DNA of 64,000 nucleotides from Janibacter sp. DB-40 (GCF_029510815.1 NZ_CP120360.1:3286001-3350000); one strand, 5' to 3'. Counted from the first letter of the stretch, positions 1 to 8,575 are shown. The notes: generated by a model from the letters alone, not told the origin. Numbers and translations: made by a program.

Positions 1-1273
1 CCTGGGTGAGCAGCCCGTCGGCGAGCGCGTCGGTGACCTCGGGCGAAGGGTGGTGGCTCGCCTCGACCTGCGCGTCCCACTCCTCCCACAGCCGCTCCTG
101 CTCGTCGCGGTAGTCCTCCGCGACGGACCACCCGTCGAGAGCAGTGGTCAGCGCCGTGAGCGACTCGCGCGCGTCCCCGACCACGGTCAGGCCCGATTGC
201 TTGACCGCGTCGAAGGAGCCGATGTTGAGGTTGACGAAGCGCACGTCCTCGGCGGCGAAGGCGGTGCGGGAGGCGGTGGTGAAGTCCTGGTAGCGGGTGC
301 CGATGCCGATGACGACATCCGCCTGCGCCGCGACCATGTTGGCCGCCGTGGTGCCGGTCGACCCGACGGCGCCGAGCAGGCGCGGGTCGCCGTGCAGCAG
401 CGATCCCTTGCCGGCCTGGGTCTCGCCGACGGGGATGCCGGTCGCCGCGCAGAACCGCGCGAGCGCGTCCTCCGCGCCGGAGTAGTGCACACCGCCCCCG
501 GCGACCACCATCGGGCGCTGCGCGGACCGGATGATCTCGGCGGCGGCCGCGATCCGGGAGGGCTCGGCAGGAGGTCGGGCGACGTGGTGGGTGCGCTCGG
601 CGAAGAGCTCGACGGGCCAGTCGTGGGCCTCGGCCTGCACGTCCTGGGGAAGGGAGATGGTCACCGCCCCCGTCTCGGCCGGGTCGGTGAGCACCCGCAT
701 CGCGGACAGCAGGATGCTCGGCAGCTGCTCCGGCCGGCGTACCTCGTCGTAGAAGCGCGAGAGCGGGCGGAAGGCGTCGTTGACGGTCAGGTCACCGGCG
801 TGCGGGGTCTCGAGCTCCTGCAGCAGCGGGCCGGCGGCACGGGTGGCGAAGACCGAGCTGGGCAGCAGCAGGACGGGAAGTCGGTTGATCGTCGCGAGGG
901 CGGCGCCGGTGAGCATGTTGGTGCTGCCGGGGCCGACGGAGGCGGTGCACGCCCACGTCTGCAGGCGGTCGCGCTGCTTGGCGTAGGCGACGGCGGTGTG
1001 CACCATCGCCTGCTCGTTGCGGGCCAGCACGTAAGGCATGTGATCGGGGCCGTCGGCTTGTTCGTCCACGCTGAGCTCCTGCTGGAGCAGCGCCTGCCCG
1101 ATGCCCGCGACGTTGCCGTGGCCGAAGATCCCCAGGCACCCCGCGAAGAGGGGCTGTCGCTCGCCGTCGCGCTCGCTGTACTGGTTGGCGAGGAAGCGCA
1201 CCACGGCCTGACCGACGGTGAGGCGGACGGTCGGGGGTGACGTGGGGCTCTGTGCGGTCATCGCGGTGGTCAC
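1..1273 (-). CDS. iolD: 3D-(3,5/4)-trihydroxycyclohexane-1,2-dione hydrolase IolD, 5' part
   Basis: About 424 N-terminal residues are present; the gene runs off the left edge. IolD is a cytosolic thiamine-diphosphate enzyme that opens the ring of the inositol-derived dione to give 5-deoxy-D-glucuronate. Seen: the ThDP pyrimidine-binding half, with IFGHGNVAGIG near residues 49-59 and ARNEQAMVHTA (catalytic Glu region) near 84-94, then the start of the central domain (VVAGGGVHYSGA). The chosen start is GTG 1273, which overlaps the iolB stop as GTGA; an in-frame ATG at 1261 is the alternative. It is the last visible gene of the iol operon. Confidence 0.93.
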   Translation of the reverse strand, partial: MTTAMTAQSPTSPPTVRLTVGQAVVRFLANQYSERDGERQPLFAGCLGIFGHGNVAGIGQALLQQELSVDEQADGPDHMPYVLARNEQAMVHTAVAYAKQRDRLQTWACTASVGPGSTNMLTGAALATINRLPVLLLPSSVFATRAAGPLLQELETPHAGDLTVNDAFRPLSRFYDEVRRPEQLPSILLSAMRVLTDPAETGAVTISLPQDVQAEAHDWPVELFAERTHHVARPPAEPSRIAAAAEIIRSAQRPMVVAGGGVHYSGAEDALARFCAATGIPVGETQAGKGSLLHGDPRLLGAVGSTGTTAANMVAAQADVVIGIGTRYQDFTTASRTAFAAEDVRFVNLNIGSFDAVKQSGLTVVGDARESLTALTTALDGWSVAEDYRDEQERLWEEWDAQVEASHHPSPEVTDALADGLLTQ

Positions 1274-2250
1274 TGCACGCCTCCCATGGGCAGTCGGTCG
1301 TTGACGTCCTGGCCGGTCCAGGTCGCGCGGATCGCGCCGTGGGCCGGGTCGTCGCAGATGAGCCACACGCGCTCGGGGCCGGGCCCGGCCATGACGTTCA
1401 GGTAGTACAGGTCGGCGTCGGGGGCGGCCATCGCCGGCCCGTGCCACCCGTGGGGGACGAGGACCGTGTCCCCCGTCGCGACCTCCACGAGCACGTCGAT
1501 GTCGCGCCCCCCGGCGCCGTACACCTGCTGGTAGCCGACGGGCTCGAGACCGTCCTCGCGCTCGGTGCCGCGGGTCAGCGGCGGACGTCCCGCCTCGGCG
1601 TCGCCGACGGCCTGCGTCTCGAAGTAGTAGATCTCCTCGAGCCGGCTCTCCTCCCCGGGACGCTCGGTGTCGTGCTTGTGCGGCGGGTAGGAGCTCCAGC
1701 CACCGGCGGGGGTGATGACCTCGCAGGCGAGGATCTGCTCCGCCTCGGGGAGCGTGCCGGGCATCCCGAAGCCGCGCACCTCGCGGCTGCACGTGCCCGC
1801 GCCGCGCAGCTCGACGGGGACGTCGGCGACGGGGACGTGGATGACGTGGCGGTCACCGCCGGTACCGTCCTGGACCCGCGCACCGCACAGGGCGATCCGG
1901 ACGGGACGGTCCCCGTCGTTGGTCAGGGTCAGCTCGGTGCCGGCCGGCACGTAGAGCGTGTCGCTCGGCCCGGCGAAGACGCTCGTGCGCCCGGTCAGCA
2001 CGGTCCGTGACCGGCCGCGCTCGCGCACGGTCTCGACGACGGCACCGCCGGTGAGGGGCACGACGATGCCCTCCTCGCCGGTGAGGACATGGCCGACGGA
2101 GGCTCCGGGCGCCAGCTCGGCCACGCGGAGGGAGGTGTACTGCCATCCGTCGACGGCGTCGGTGATCTCGACGACCCAGCCCTCCCCCTTCGCGGCGAAG
2201 GGGTGGAACCAGCGGTCGTTGTCGGCACCGGTGCGGGGTGCGTGGCTCAC
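1270..2250 (-). CDS. iolB: 5-deoxy-glucuronate isomerase IolB
   Basis: 326 residues. IolB isomerises 5-deoxy-D-glucuronate to 2-deoxy-5-keto-D-gluconate, the step after IolD. It belongs to the KduI/IolB double-cupin family. Seen: N-terminal GWVVEITDAVDGWQYTSLRV, a C-terminal cupin with SYPPHKHDTERPGEE (metal-ligand His/Glu cluster near residue 190), and HGWHGPAMAAPDADLYYLNV near residue 270, all typical of IolB. Length fits the family. The GTG start at 2250 overlaps the upstream aldolase stop by four bases (GTGA), so translation is probably coupled. Confidence 0.95.
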   Translation of the reverse strand: MSHAPRTGADNDRWFHPFAAKGEGWVVEITDAVDGWQYTSLRVAELAPGASVGHVLTGEEGIVVPLTGGAVVETVRERGRSRTVLTGRTSVFAGPSDTLYVPAGTELTLTNDGDRPVRIALCGARVQDGTGGDRHVIHVPVADVPVELRGAGTCSREVRGFGMPGTLPEAEQILACEVITPAGGWSSYPPHKHDTERPGEESRLEEIYYFETQAVGDAEAGRPPLTRGTEREDGLEPVGYQQVYGAGGRDIDVLVEVATGDTVLVPHGWHGPAMAAPDADLYYLNVMAGPGPERVWLICDDPAHGAIRATWTGQDVNDRLPMGGVQ

Positions 2251-3155
2251 GAGGCACCTCCGTGGACGAGGTCTGCGGCGATGTCGACGGCGGCGGCGAC
2301 GTCACCGTCCGGCGGGTAGAGCAGGGCGCGACCGACGACGAGGCCGCGGACCTGCGGGATGCTGAGGGAGCGGCCCCATGCAGCGTAGGTGTCGCGGGGG
2401 TCGCCCTTGGGGTCGCCGCCGAGCAGCAGGGTCGGCAGCGTCGTCGCGTCCATGACCCGCTCGAGGTCGTCGACGACCGGCAGCTTGAGCCAGGTGTGGG
2501 CGCTGCTCGTCCCCAGCGCGGAGGCGACACCGATCGACTTGATCGTGCTCTCGGGGTCGAGGAGGTTGACCACCTTGCCGTCCCGGCGCTGCGACCAGAA
2601 CGGCTCGACCATGGCCATGATCCCCTGGTCGGCGAGCTCGGAGACGGCGCGGCCGCTCGCCTCGAGGGTGGCCACGCTGCCCGGGTCGTCGAGGGCGATG
2701 CGGGTGAGCATCTTGCCGCCGTCGATGCCGCGGCGGGCGATCTCCGCGGCGCTGTACCCGGTGAAGCGGTCGTCGAGCTCGAAGGCAGCGCCCTGGAGGC
2801 CGCCACGGTTCATCGAGCCGATGACGACCTTGTCCTCGAGCGCTCCCATGAGGAGCAGGTCGTCGAGCACGTCCGGGGTCCCGAGGACACCGTCGACGCC
2901 GGGGCGGGAGAGGGCCGTCGCGAGCCGCGCGAGCAGGTCCGTGCGCGAGCCCATCGCCATCGCATCACCACGGATCCCGAGGGCGCCGCGGGCGGGGTGG
3001 TCGGCGGCGACGAGCAGCATCCGGCCGTCGTCACCGAGGAGCGGCCGGCGCGAGCGCCGCGCCCAGGCACGGGCGAAGGCGCCCGGGTCGCTCGCCCGGA
3101 CCCGGGTGAGGTGGGCGACGTCGACCGATCGCCGGGCCCCCGTCGTGGTGCTCAC
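2247..3155 (-). CDS. Cgl0159-type (beta/alpha)8 aldolase of the inositol cluster
   Basis: 302 residues, a TIM-barrel aldolase-like protein of the kind found in corynebacterial iol clusters. By pathway logic it may cleave 2-deoxy-5-keto-gluconate 6-phosphate, the IolJ role, but the substrate is not established from sequence. Seen: LLVAADHPARGALG near residue 45, DVLDDLLLMGALEDKVV, and a late TLLLGGDPKGDP plus GLVVGRALLYP typical of phosphate-binding barrel ends. The start is GTG 3155, overlapping the iolC stop as GTGA; a longer in-frame extension from 3230 would lie inside iolC and is not favoured. It lies between iolC and iolB. Confidence 0.8.
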   Translation of the reverse strand: MSTTTGARRSVDVAHLTRVRASDPGAFARAWARRSRRPLLGDDGRMLLVAADHPARGALGIRGDAMAMGSRTDLLARLATALSRPGVDGVLGTPDVLDDLLLMGALEDKVVIGSMNRGGLQGAAFELDDRFTGYSAAEIARRGIDGGKMLTRIALDDPGSVATLEASGRAVSELADQGIMAMVEPFWSQRRDGKVVNLLDPESTIKSIGVASALGTSSAHTWLKLPVVDDLERVMDATTLPTLLLGGDPKGDPRDTYAAWGRSLSIPQVRGLVVGRALLYPPDGDVAAAVDIAADLVHGGAS

Positions 3156-4123
3156 GTCCTCGCCCCCTTCGTCGCCCAGTCCGCGAGACCGGCCTCCACC
3201 TCGTCGGCAGTCGGCATCGCCGTGCTGCACTCGAGGCGGGAGGCGACGATCGCGCCGGCGACGTTGGCGAACTCCAGCAGACGTCGCAGGTCCCAGCCCT
3301 CGAGGAGTCCGTGGACGAGCGCCCCGCCGAAGGCATCGCCCGCGCCGAGCCCGTTGACGACCTCGACGAAGTACGGGGGGACCTCGACCCGCTCGTCCGC
3401 GGTGGCCGCCAGCACGCCCTTGGGGCCCTGCTTGACGACGGCGAGCTCCAGGCCGCGCTCCAGCAGCGCGTCGGCCGCGCGGTGCGGGTCGCTCTCACCG
3501 ACGGCCACCTCGCACTCCTGCGAGTTGCCCACCGCGATGGTCACGTGCTCCAGTGCCCGGCCGACCTCGGCGGAGGCCTCGCTCGGGTCGGCCCAGAACA
3601 TCGGGCGATAGTCGAGGTCGAGGACCGTGTGCGGGCGACGGCCGCGGGCGGCGAAGGCGGTGTGGTGCGCCGACCGGGAGGGCTCCCGGCACAGCCCGGT
3701 CACCGTGGTCCAGAAGACCCGTGCGGAGCGGATCTCCTCCAGCGGCAGGTCCGCGTCGGTGAGCATGAGGTCCGGCGCCGTCGGGTACCGGTAGAAGTAC
3801 AGCGGGAAGTCGTCCGGCGGGTGCACCTCGCAGAAGGTCACCGGCGTCGGTGGGCCCTCGCCCTCGATGGGGGTGATGTGCTCGCCCCGGACCCCGAGCC
3901 GCTCGGCCTCGGAGCGCACGTAGCGCCCGAAGGCGTCCGCGCCGGTCTTGGTCACGAGGGTCGCGCTGCGGCCGTACCTGGCGGCGGCGACGGCGACATT
4001 GGTGGCCGACCCGCCGAGGAACTTCTCGAAGGTGCGCACCTCCTCCAGCGGGACGCCGTGGTCGAGGGGGTAGATGTCCACCCCGGTCCGGCCCATCGCG
4101 ACGAGGTCGACCATCTCAGGCAC
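3152..4123 (-). CDS. iolC: 5-dehydro-2-deoxygluconokinase IolC
   Basis: 323 residues of the PfkB/ribokinase family. It phosphorylates 2-deoxy-5-keto-D-gluconate in the cytosol. Seen: the N-terminal PfkB motif with GGSATNVAVAAARYG near residue 40, and the C-terminal signature VNGLGAGDAFGGALVHG near residue 260, where the GAGD Asp is the catalytic base. The start is GTG 4123 (overlapping the iolE stop) or ATG 4114; both leave the MGRTGVDIYP beginning intact. The neighbours upstream (IolE) and downstream (aldolase) match the pathway order. Confidence 0.93.
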   Translation of the reverse strand: MPEMVDLVAMGRTGVDIYPLDHGVPLEEVRTFEKFLGGSATNVAVAAARYGRSATLVTKTGADAFGRYVRSEAERLGVRGEHITPIEGEGPPTPVTFCEVHPPDDFPLYFYRYPTAPDLMLTDADLPLEEIRSARVFWTTVTGLCREPSRSAHHTAFAARGRRPHTVLDLDYRPMFWADPSEASAEVGRALEHVTIAVGNSQECEVAVGESDPHRAADALLERGLELAVVKQGPKGVLAATADERVEVPPYFVEVVNGLGAGDAFGGALVHGLLEGWDLRRLLEFANVAGAIVASRLECSTAMPTADEVEAGLADWATKGART

Positions 4124-5090
4124 CACCCTCGTCCACCCCGTCGGTCGAGGTGCGAGCGCCGGCGAGCCTCGGATCCAGCGACTCGGCAATCGTCGTCAGG
4201 TGACCGATGGAGGTGCGCACGTCCGCGACGGGGTCGCCGGCCCCCTTCGTCGTGGTCGGGTCCGCCGGGTCGCCGGTGAGGATGGTGTCCTGCTCGAGGA
4301 CGTACCACCCCGTGTAGCCCGCTCCCTCGAGCGAGGCCACGATGGCCTCGATGTCCACGTCACCCTCGCCGAGCGCGACGTACATCCCCGAGGCGACGGC
4401 GTCGGTGTAGGCGGCGGACCCGTCCTGGACCTTGCGCGCCCAGGCCAGGTCGACGTCCTTGAGGTGCATGTGGGCGATGCGGTCCGGGTGCTCGACGGCG
4501 ACCCGGACCGGGTCACCGCCGCCGATGAGGAGGTGACCGGTGTCGAGGCAGAGCCCGATGCGTGAGCCGGCGAGGACCCGATCGGTCTCCTCCCCCGACT
4601 CGACCATCGTGCCCACGTGCGGGTGGAGGGTCGCCGTCAGGCCGAGCCGGGCGGCGGCCTCGTCGATGCGGTCGAGGTTGGCCAGGAGCGTGGACCAGCC
4701 CGCCTCGTCGAGCTCGGGACGCGCGTCGTAGCCCTCGGCGCCGGTGGCCGCGGCGATGACGACGGTCGAGGCCTGCGCCGCGACGAGCCCGGCCATCGCG
4801 GCCTCGACGATGGGAAGGGGGTCGAAGCCGGGGTCGTGGAGCACGACCGGCACGAACTGGCCCACGGCCGCGAGACCGTACTCGGCGAGCGTGTCCGCCT
4901 TGCCCTGCGGCGAGTCGGGCAGGAAGCCGTCGGGGCCGAACTCGGTCGCGGCGATGCCCAGGTCACGCATCTCGGTGAGGACGGTCGGCGGTTGGTGCTG
5001 CCAGCCCCAGCCGGGCACCTCGCACACGCCCCAGGAGATGGGCGCGGCGGCGATGCGCTCGGTCAGCGGCGGGATGGCGGTCTCGGTCAT
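4116..5090 (-). CDS. iolE: inosose dehydratase-like sugar phosphate isomerase/epimerase IolE
   Basis: 324 residues of the AP endonuclease-2-like TIM-barrel family (xylose isomerase-like). IolE dehydrates 2-keto-myo-inositol (scyllo-inosose) to the trihydroxycyclohexanedione. Seen: APISWGVCEVPGWGWQ at the N-terminus, and metal-ligand segments TLHPHVGTMVE, GLCLDTGHLLIGGGD and HMHLKDVDLAWA. The actinobacterial version is longer than the Bacillus one. ATG 5090 is preferred because it follows the iolG stop directly. A closely related family member, IolH, cannot be fully excluded. Confidence 0.85.
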   Translation of the reverse strand: MTETAIPPLTERIAAAPISWGVCEVPGWGWQHQPPTVLTEMRDLGIAATEFGPDGFLPDSPQGKADTLAEYGLAAVGQFVPVVLHDPGFDPLPIVEAAMAGLVAAQASTVVIAAATGAEGYDARPELDEAGWSTLLANLDRIDEAAARLGLTATLHPHVGTMVESGEETDRVLAGSRIGLCLDTGHLLIGGGDPVRVAVEHPDRIAHMHLKDVDLAWARKVQDGSAAYTDAVASGMYVALGEGDVDIEAIVASLEGAGYTGWYVLEQDTILTGDPADPTTTKGAGDPVADVRTSIGHLTTIAESLDPRLAGARTSTDGVDEGGA

Positions 5091-5091
5091 G

Positions 5092-6117
5092 TCACAGTCC
5101 CTTGATCTCGGAGAGGGTAACGGCGCGGCCCTCGGCACGGGAGAGCTCGCACGCCTCGGCGGTGCGGAAGGCCGCCAGGGCGTCGGCGATGGTGCACGGG
5201 CTCTCGGACCGACCGGCGGCCACGTCGAAGAATGCGGTCAGCTCGGCCTGGTACGCGGGCAGGAAGCGCTCCATGAAGGACCACCTCTGCGGGCCGTGGG
5301 GGAAGTCGGCGCCCGGCTCGGCGCTGGACATGGCCAGGCTGTGGTCGAGTCCCACGCCAATCGTGCCCCGCTCCCCCATGACCTCCATGCGCACGTCGTG
5401 ACCCCCGCCGTTGTAGCGGGTGGTCGACATGAGCACGAGGGTCTCGTCGTCAAGGGTGAGGACGGCGGCACCGGTGTCGACGTCGCCGGCCGCGGTGAAG
5501 TAGTCGGCACCCTTGTTGGACCCGGTCGCGTAGACGGAGGTGACCTCCTGACCGGTGACGAAGCGGATCGCGTCGAAGTCGTGGACGCCGCAGTCGCGGA
5601 AGATCCCGCCGGAGGTCGCGATGAACTCGGCCGGTGGGGGCGACTGGTCGTGGGTGTTGGCCCGGATGGTGTGCACGAAGCCGAGCTCACCCGACGCCAC
5701 GGCCTCGCGTGCCCGGCGGAAGCCGGCGTCGAAGCGGCGCTGGTGACCGACGTGCACCGGGGTGTCGCTGTCCGCCTCGAGGCGGGCCAGCTCGATCGTC
5801 TCCTCGAGGGTGCTCGCGACCGGCTTCTCGCAGAACGTCGGCGTGCCCGATGCGATGCCCCGGCGGATCCACTCCGCGTGCGCCCCCGTCGCGGTGGCGA
5901 TGACGAGGCCGTCGAGGTGTGCGGCAAACAGCTCCTCGGCCGTGTCGGCGACCTCGACGTCCTTGTCGGGGTGGGCGGTGCGCATCCGGGCGGCCACCTC
6001 GCGGGCCGTCTCGGGCCGGGCGTCGTTGACCACGAGGGTCTCGACGGCCGGCAGGCCGAGCAGCGTATCGGCGTGGAACGCGCCGATACGGCCGAGGCCG
6101 GTCAGTCCGATGCGCAT
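5092..6117 (-). CDS. iolG: inositol 2-dehydrogenase IolG (Gfo/Idh/MocA family)
   Basis: 341 residues. It oxidises myo-inositol (or scyllo-inositol) to 2-keto-inositol with NAD+, the first catabolic step. Seen: the Rossmann motif GLTGLGRIGAFHADTL at residues 4-19, the EKPVASTLEE motif with the conserved Lys at residue 98, VGHQRRFDAGF, and GGIFRDCGVHDFDAIRF with the conserved Asp and His of the active site. The ribosome site GAAGGAG lies about eight bases upstream of ATG 6117. It is the first gene of the iol operon, whose promoter lies in the divergent region next to the GntR gene. Confidence 0.92.
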   Translation of the reverse strand: MRIGLTGLGRIGAFHADTLLGLPAVETLVVNDARPETAREVAARMRTAHPDKDVEVADTAEELFAAHLDGLVIATATGAHAEWIRRGIASGTPTFCEKPVASTLEETIELARLEADSDTPVHVGHQRRFDAGFRRAREAVASGELGFVHTIRANTHDQSPPPAEFIATSGGIFRDCGVHDFDAIRFVTGQEVTSVYATGSNKGADYFTAAGDVDTGAAVLTLDDETLVLMSTTRYNGGGHDVRMEVMGERGTIGVGLDHSLAMSSAEPGADFPHGPQRWSFMERFLPAYQAELTAFFDVAAGRSESPCTIADALAAFRTAEACELSRAEGRAVTLSEIKGL

Positions 6118-6158
6118 CCGGGGCGCTCCTTCGCGTGGGTGCTGGCGTGGTGGGCATC

Positions 6159-6188
6159 ACTCTTGCGCACCTCAAGAGGCCATGTCAA
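6159..6188 (-). promoter_or_regulatory. candidate iol operon promoter
   Basis: On the minus strand a consensus -35 TTGACA (6183-6188) is followed 18 bases later by AAGAGT (6159-6164) as a weak -10. This would start transcription about 35 bases before iolG. The -35 fits well; the -10 is poor, which suits a regulated promoter. Confidence 0.45.
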
Positions 6189-6193
6189 CAGTT

Positions 6194-6203
6194 TGTTAGG
6201 ACA
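6194..6203 (-). promoter_or_regulatory. candidate IolR operator
   Basis: The minus-strand decamer TGTCCTAACA matches at every position the degenerate consensus KGWCHTRACA that I recall for Corynebacterium glutamicum IolR, a GntR-type inositol regulator. It lies just upstream of the candidate iol -35 and between the two divergent genes. A single site only; function is inferred. Confidence 0.45.
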
Positions 6204-6232
6204 TATGAACGTCTACCTGTCAGGCGCTCGGC

Positions 6233-6238
6233 TATGCT
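6233..6238 (+). promoter_or_regulatory. -10 element of the gntR gene, probably leaderless
   Basis: TATGCT ends six bases before the ATG at 6245, so transcription should start at or next to the start codon. No clear -35 and no Shine-Dalgarno sequence is visible. Confidence 0.45.
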
Positions 6239-6244
6239 CGCGCC

Positions 6245-6985
6245 ATGTCCGCAGTGCAACTCGACGTCGTCATCGATCGCGAGTCGCCCGTGCCGCTGTA
6301 CCACCAGCTCTCGGAGCAGCTCACCGCCGCGGTCGATGACCATCGGCTGGAGCCGGGGGACGCCTTCGAGAACGAGGTCGCCCTCGCCCAGCGGCTGGGG
6401 CTCTCCCGGCCGACCGTTCGCCGCGCGATCCAGGAGATGGTCGACCAGGGCCTCCTCGTGCGACGCCGTGGTCTCGGCACCACCGTCGCCAACCGCAAGG
6501 TGCACCGCAAGGCCCGGTTGTCCTCGCTCTTCGACGACCTCGAGGCCGAGGGGCGCGAGCCCCGGACCCGCGTCGTCGAGATGGGCCTGTCCACGGACGA
6601 GCGCGCCGCAGCGGCACTCGACCTCGAGCCCGGGACCGAGATGCTCTCGATCCTGCGGGTGCGCCTCGCCGGGGATCTCCCGCTGGCGATCATGCACAAC
6701 TGGCTGCCACCGGCCCAGTCCGACATCACCCGCGAGGACCTGGAGGGGCAGGGTCTCTACGCGCTGCTGCGCCGGCGCGGGGTCAAGCCCGTCGTCGCCC
6801 AGCAGTCCATCGGCGCCCGGATGCCCACCGCCGCGGAGCGCCGGGAGCTCGAGCTCGGCAGCGGGCAGCCGGTCCTGACCATGACGCGGATGGCCTTCGA
6901 CGCCGCGGGCGACGCCATCGAGTTCGGCGACCACGCCTACCGCGCCGAGGACTACACCATCGACCTCATGCTCGACGAGCGCTGA
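6245..6985 (+). CDS. iolR: GntR family regulator with UTRA domain, probable IolR
   Basis: 246 residues. An N-terminal winged helix (about 17-80, with LAQRLGLSRPTVRRAIQEMV as the recognition region) is followed by a UTRA ligand-binding domain (about 95-240, ending EFGDHAYRAEDYTIDL). HutC-subfamily proteins bind sugar or acid ligands and usually repress a neighbouring operon. Divergence from the iol operon and the operator match in the shared intergenic region suggest it represses inositol catabolism. The symbol is inferred from context; the effector cannot be read from sequence. Confidence 0.85.
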   Translation: MSAVQLDVVIDRESPVPLYHQLSEQLTAAVDDHRLEPGDAFENEVALAQRLGLSRPTVRRAIQEMVDQGLLVRRRGLGTTVANRKVHRKARLSSLFDDLEAEGREPRTRVVEMGLSTDERAAAALDLEPGTEMLSILRVRLAGDLPLAIMHNWLPPAQSDITREDLEGQGLYALLRRRGVKPVVAQQSIGARMPTAAERRELELGSGQPVLTMTRMAFDAAGDAIEFGDHAYRAEDYTIDLMLDER

Positions 6986-6987
6986 AC

Positions 6988-7098
6988 CCCCTTCGCAACT
7001 GCTTAGGCTCCTGCACGAATCGGCCCCCTCCCCTTCGCAACTGCTTAGGCTCCTGCACGAATCGGCCCCCTCCCCGTCGCAACTGCTTAGGCTCCTGC
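6988..7098. repeat. 42-bp tandem direct repeat, about 2.6 copies
   Basis: Units begin CCCCTTCGCAACTGCTTAGG at 6988 and 7030. A third, partial copy begins at 7072 with one substitution (CCCCGTCGCAACTGC) and ends near 7098. Copies one and two are identical over 42 bases. The array begins directly after the GntR stop and ends about 22 bases before the -10 of the MATE gene. It has no strong internal palindrome, so it is not an obvious terminator. Confidence 0.85.
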
Positions 7099-7119
7099 GA
7101 CTCTCGTGGTGAGGGTTCG

Positions 7120-7125
7120 TAGGGT
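7120..7125 (+). promoter_or_regulatory. -10 element of the MATE gene, probably leaderless
   Basis: TAGGGT ends seven bases before ATG 7133, the spacing expected for a leaderless transcript. It also argues against the in-frame upstream start at 7106, which would lie before the transcription start. Confidence 0.45.
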
Positions 7126-7132
7126 TCGGGAC

Positions 7133-8488
7133 ATGACCGCCCAGCCACAGCCGCGGCGAGCCGGCCCGCGCGAGGTCCTGGCCCTGGCCGTACCCGCCTT
7201 CCTCGCCCTGGTGGCCGAGCCGCTCTTCCTCATGGTCGACGCCGCGGTCGTCGGTCGGCTCGGGGTCGTCCCCCTCGCCGGGCTCGGCACCGCGAGCTCC
7301 GTCCTGCTCACCGCGGCCGGCGTCTTCGTCTTCCTCGCCTACGGCACGACGAGCGTCGTCGCCCGCCAGGTCGGTGCCGGCTCGCCCCGGGGCGCGATCG
7401 AGGTCGGCACGGGAGGGGTGTGGCTGGCCGGGGGCCTCGGCGTCGTGGCGGCCCTCGTCGTCGGGTTGGTCGCCCGACCGATCGCGGGGGTCTTCGGCTC
7501 CTCCCCCGAGGCACTCGACCAGGCGGTGGTCTACCTGCAGGTCAGCGCCCTCGGGTTGCCGGGGATGCTCCTCGTCCTCGCCGCGACCGGCATCCTGCGC
7601 GGCCTGATGGACACCCGCACGCCGCTGGTGGTCTCGATCTTCGGCTTCGGCGGCAACGCCGCGCTGTCGGCGCTGCTCGTCCTCGGCCTGGACATGGGGA
7701 TCGCCGGGGCCGCGTGGGGCACGGTCATCGCCCAGTGGGGCATGGCCCTCGCGCTCCTCGCCGTCGTCCTGCACCGGGGCAGGGGGGTGGGAGCCTCCCT
7801 TCGCCCGCACGTCGGTCGGGTCGTCTCCGCCGCCCTGGACGGCGCGCCGCTGCTCGTGCGGACCCTGGCGCTGCGGGCGATCATCCTGCTCACCGTCTAC
7901 GTGGCCGCCGGCTTCGGCGACGTCCCGCTCGCCGCCTACCAGGTGACGACGACGATCTGGTCCCTGCTGACCTTCGCCCTCGACGCGTTGGCCATCGCCG
8001 GCCAGGCGCTCACCGGCGCCTCCCTCGGCGGCGGCGACGCCGACGGGGCGCGGGAGGCCACCACGCTCATGGTCCGGTGGGGAGTGTGGGGCGGGGTCGG
8101 CCTCGGCGTGGTCGTCCTCCTGCTGCACCGGGCCATCCCGCACCTGTTCACCCAGGACCCGCAGGTGCAGGCGGCGATCGCTGGCGGTCTCGTCGTCGTC
8201 GCCCTCGCCCAGCCCCTCTCGGGGTACGTCTTCGTCGTCGACGGGGTCCTCATCGGCGCCGGTGACGGCCCCTGGCTGGCCGGCTCGATGACGCTCGTGC
8301 TGATCGCCTACGTCCCCGTGGTCGCCCTGGCGCGCTCCCTCGGGGACGGGCACGGTGACGTCGTCTCGGTCGTCGTCCTCTGGACCGCGTTCACGGTCTT
8401 CATGCTGCTGCGCGGGGCATGCATGGCCTGGCGCATCCGGGGTAACGCCTGGGCCGTGCTCGGCGCGGAGCGACCGCGACGGGGATGA
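7133..8488 (+). CDS. MATE family efflux transporter (DinF-like)
   Basis: 451 residues with about twelve hydrophobic segments in two related halves. MATE proteins export drugs or metabolites in exchange for protons or sodium at the cytoplasmic membrane. Seen: the DinF-type N-terminus REVLALAVPAFLALVAEPLF and LMVDAAVVGRLG, with VPLAGLGTASSV after it, and the matching second-half segment PLAAYQVTTTIWSLLTFALD. The substrate is unknown. ATG 7133 is chosen because a -10 element lies seven bases before it. Confidence 0.85.
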   Translation: MTAQPQPRRAGPREVLALAVPAFLALVAEPLFLMVDAAVVGRLGVVPLAGLGTASSVLLTAAGVFVFLAYGTTSVVARQVGAGSPRGAIEVGTGGVWLAGGLGVVAALVVGLVARPIAGVFGSSPEALDQAVVYLQVSALGLPGMLLVLAATGILRGLMDTRTPLVVSIFGFGGNAALSALLVLGLDMGIAGAAWGTVIAQWGMALALLAVVLHRGRGVGASLRPHVGRVVSAALDGAPLLVRTLALRAIILLTVYVAAGFGDVPLAAYQVTTTIWSLLTFALDALAIAGQALTGASLGGGDADGAREATTLMVRWGVWGGVGLGVVVLLLHRAIPHLFTQDPQVQAAIAGGLVVVALAQPLSGYVFVVDGVLIGAGDGPWLAGSMTLVLIAYVPVVALARSLGDGHGDVVSVVVLWTAFTVFMLLRGACMAWRIRGNAWAVLGAERPRRG

Positions 8489-8505
8489 CCGCTGGGCGCA
8501 CCAAA

Positions 8506-8537
8506 GGTCACGGTTCAGTAAAGCCGGAACCGTGACC
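8506..8537 (+). terminator. hairpin after the MATE gene
   Basis: Perfect 11-bp arms GGTCACGGTTC (8506-8516) and GAACCGTGACC (8527-8537) with a 10-base loop lie 18 bases after the MATE stop and before the symporter gene. There is no T-run, as is usual in GC-rich genomes. Confidence 0.6.
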
Positions 8538-8575
8538 GGGGTCACGGGGGCCTGTCGGGTGTTGGGTGACTGCTT

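Noticed and set aside
50..2010. Long plus-strand reading frames across the iol genes
   Set aside because: They are antisense shadows: Arg/Gly/Val/Asp-rich composition, no motifs, and clear enzymes on the other strand.
6966..7148. Minus-strand 60-codon reading frame with repeated EPKQLRRGGGRFVQ
   Set aside because: It is a by-product of the 42-bp tandem repeat, has no ribosome site and overlaps the GntR stop and MATE start.
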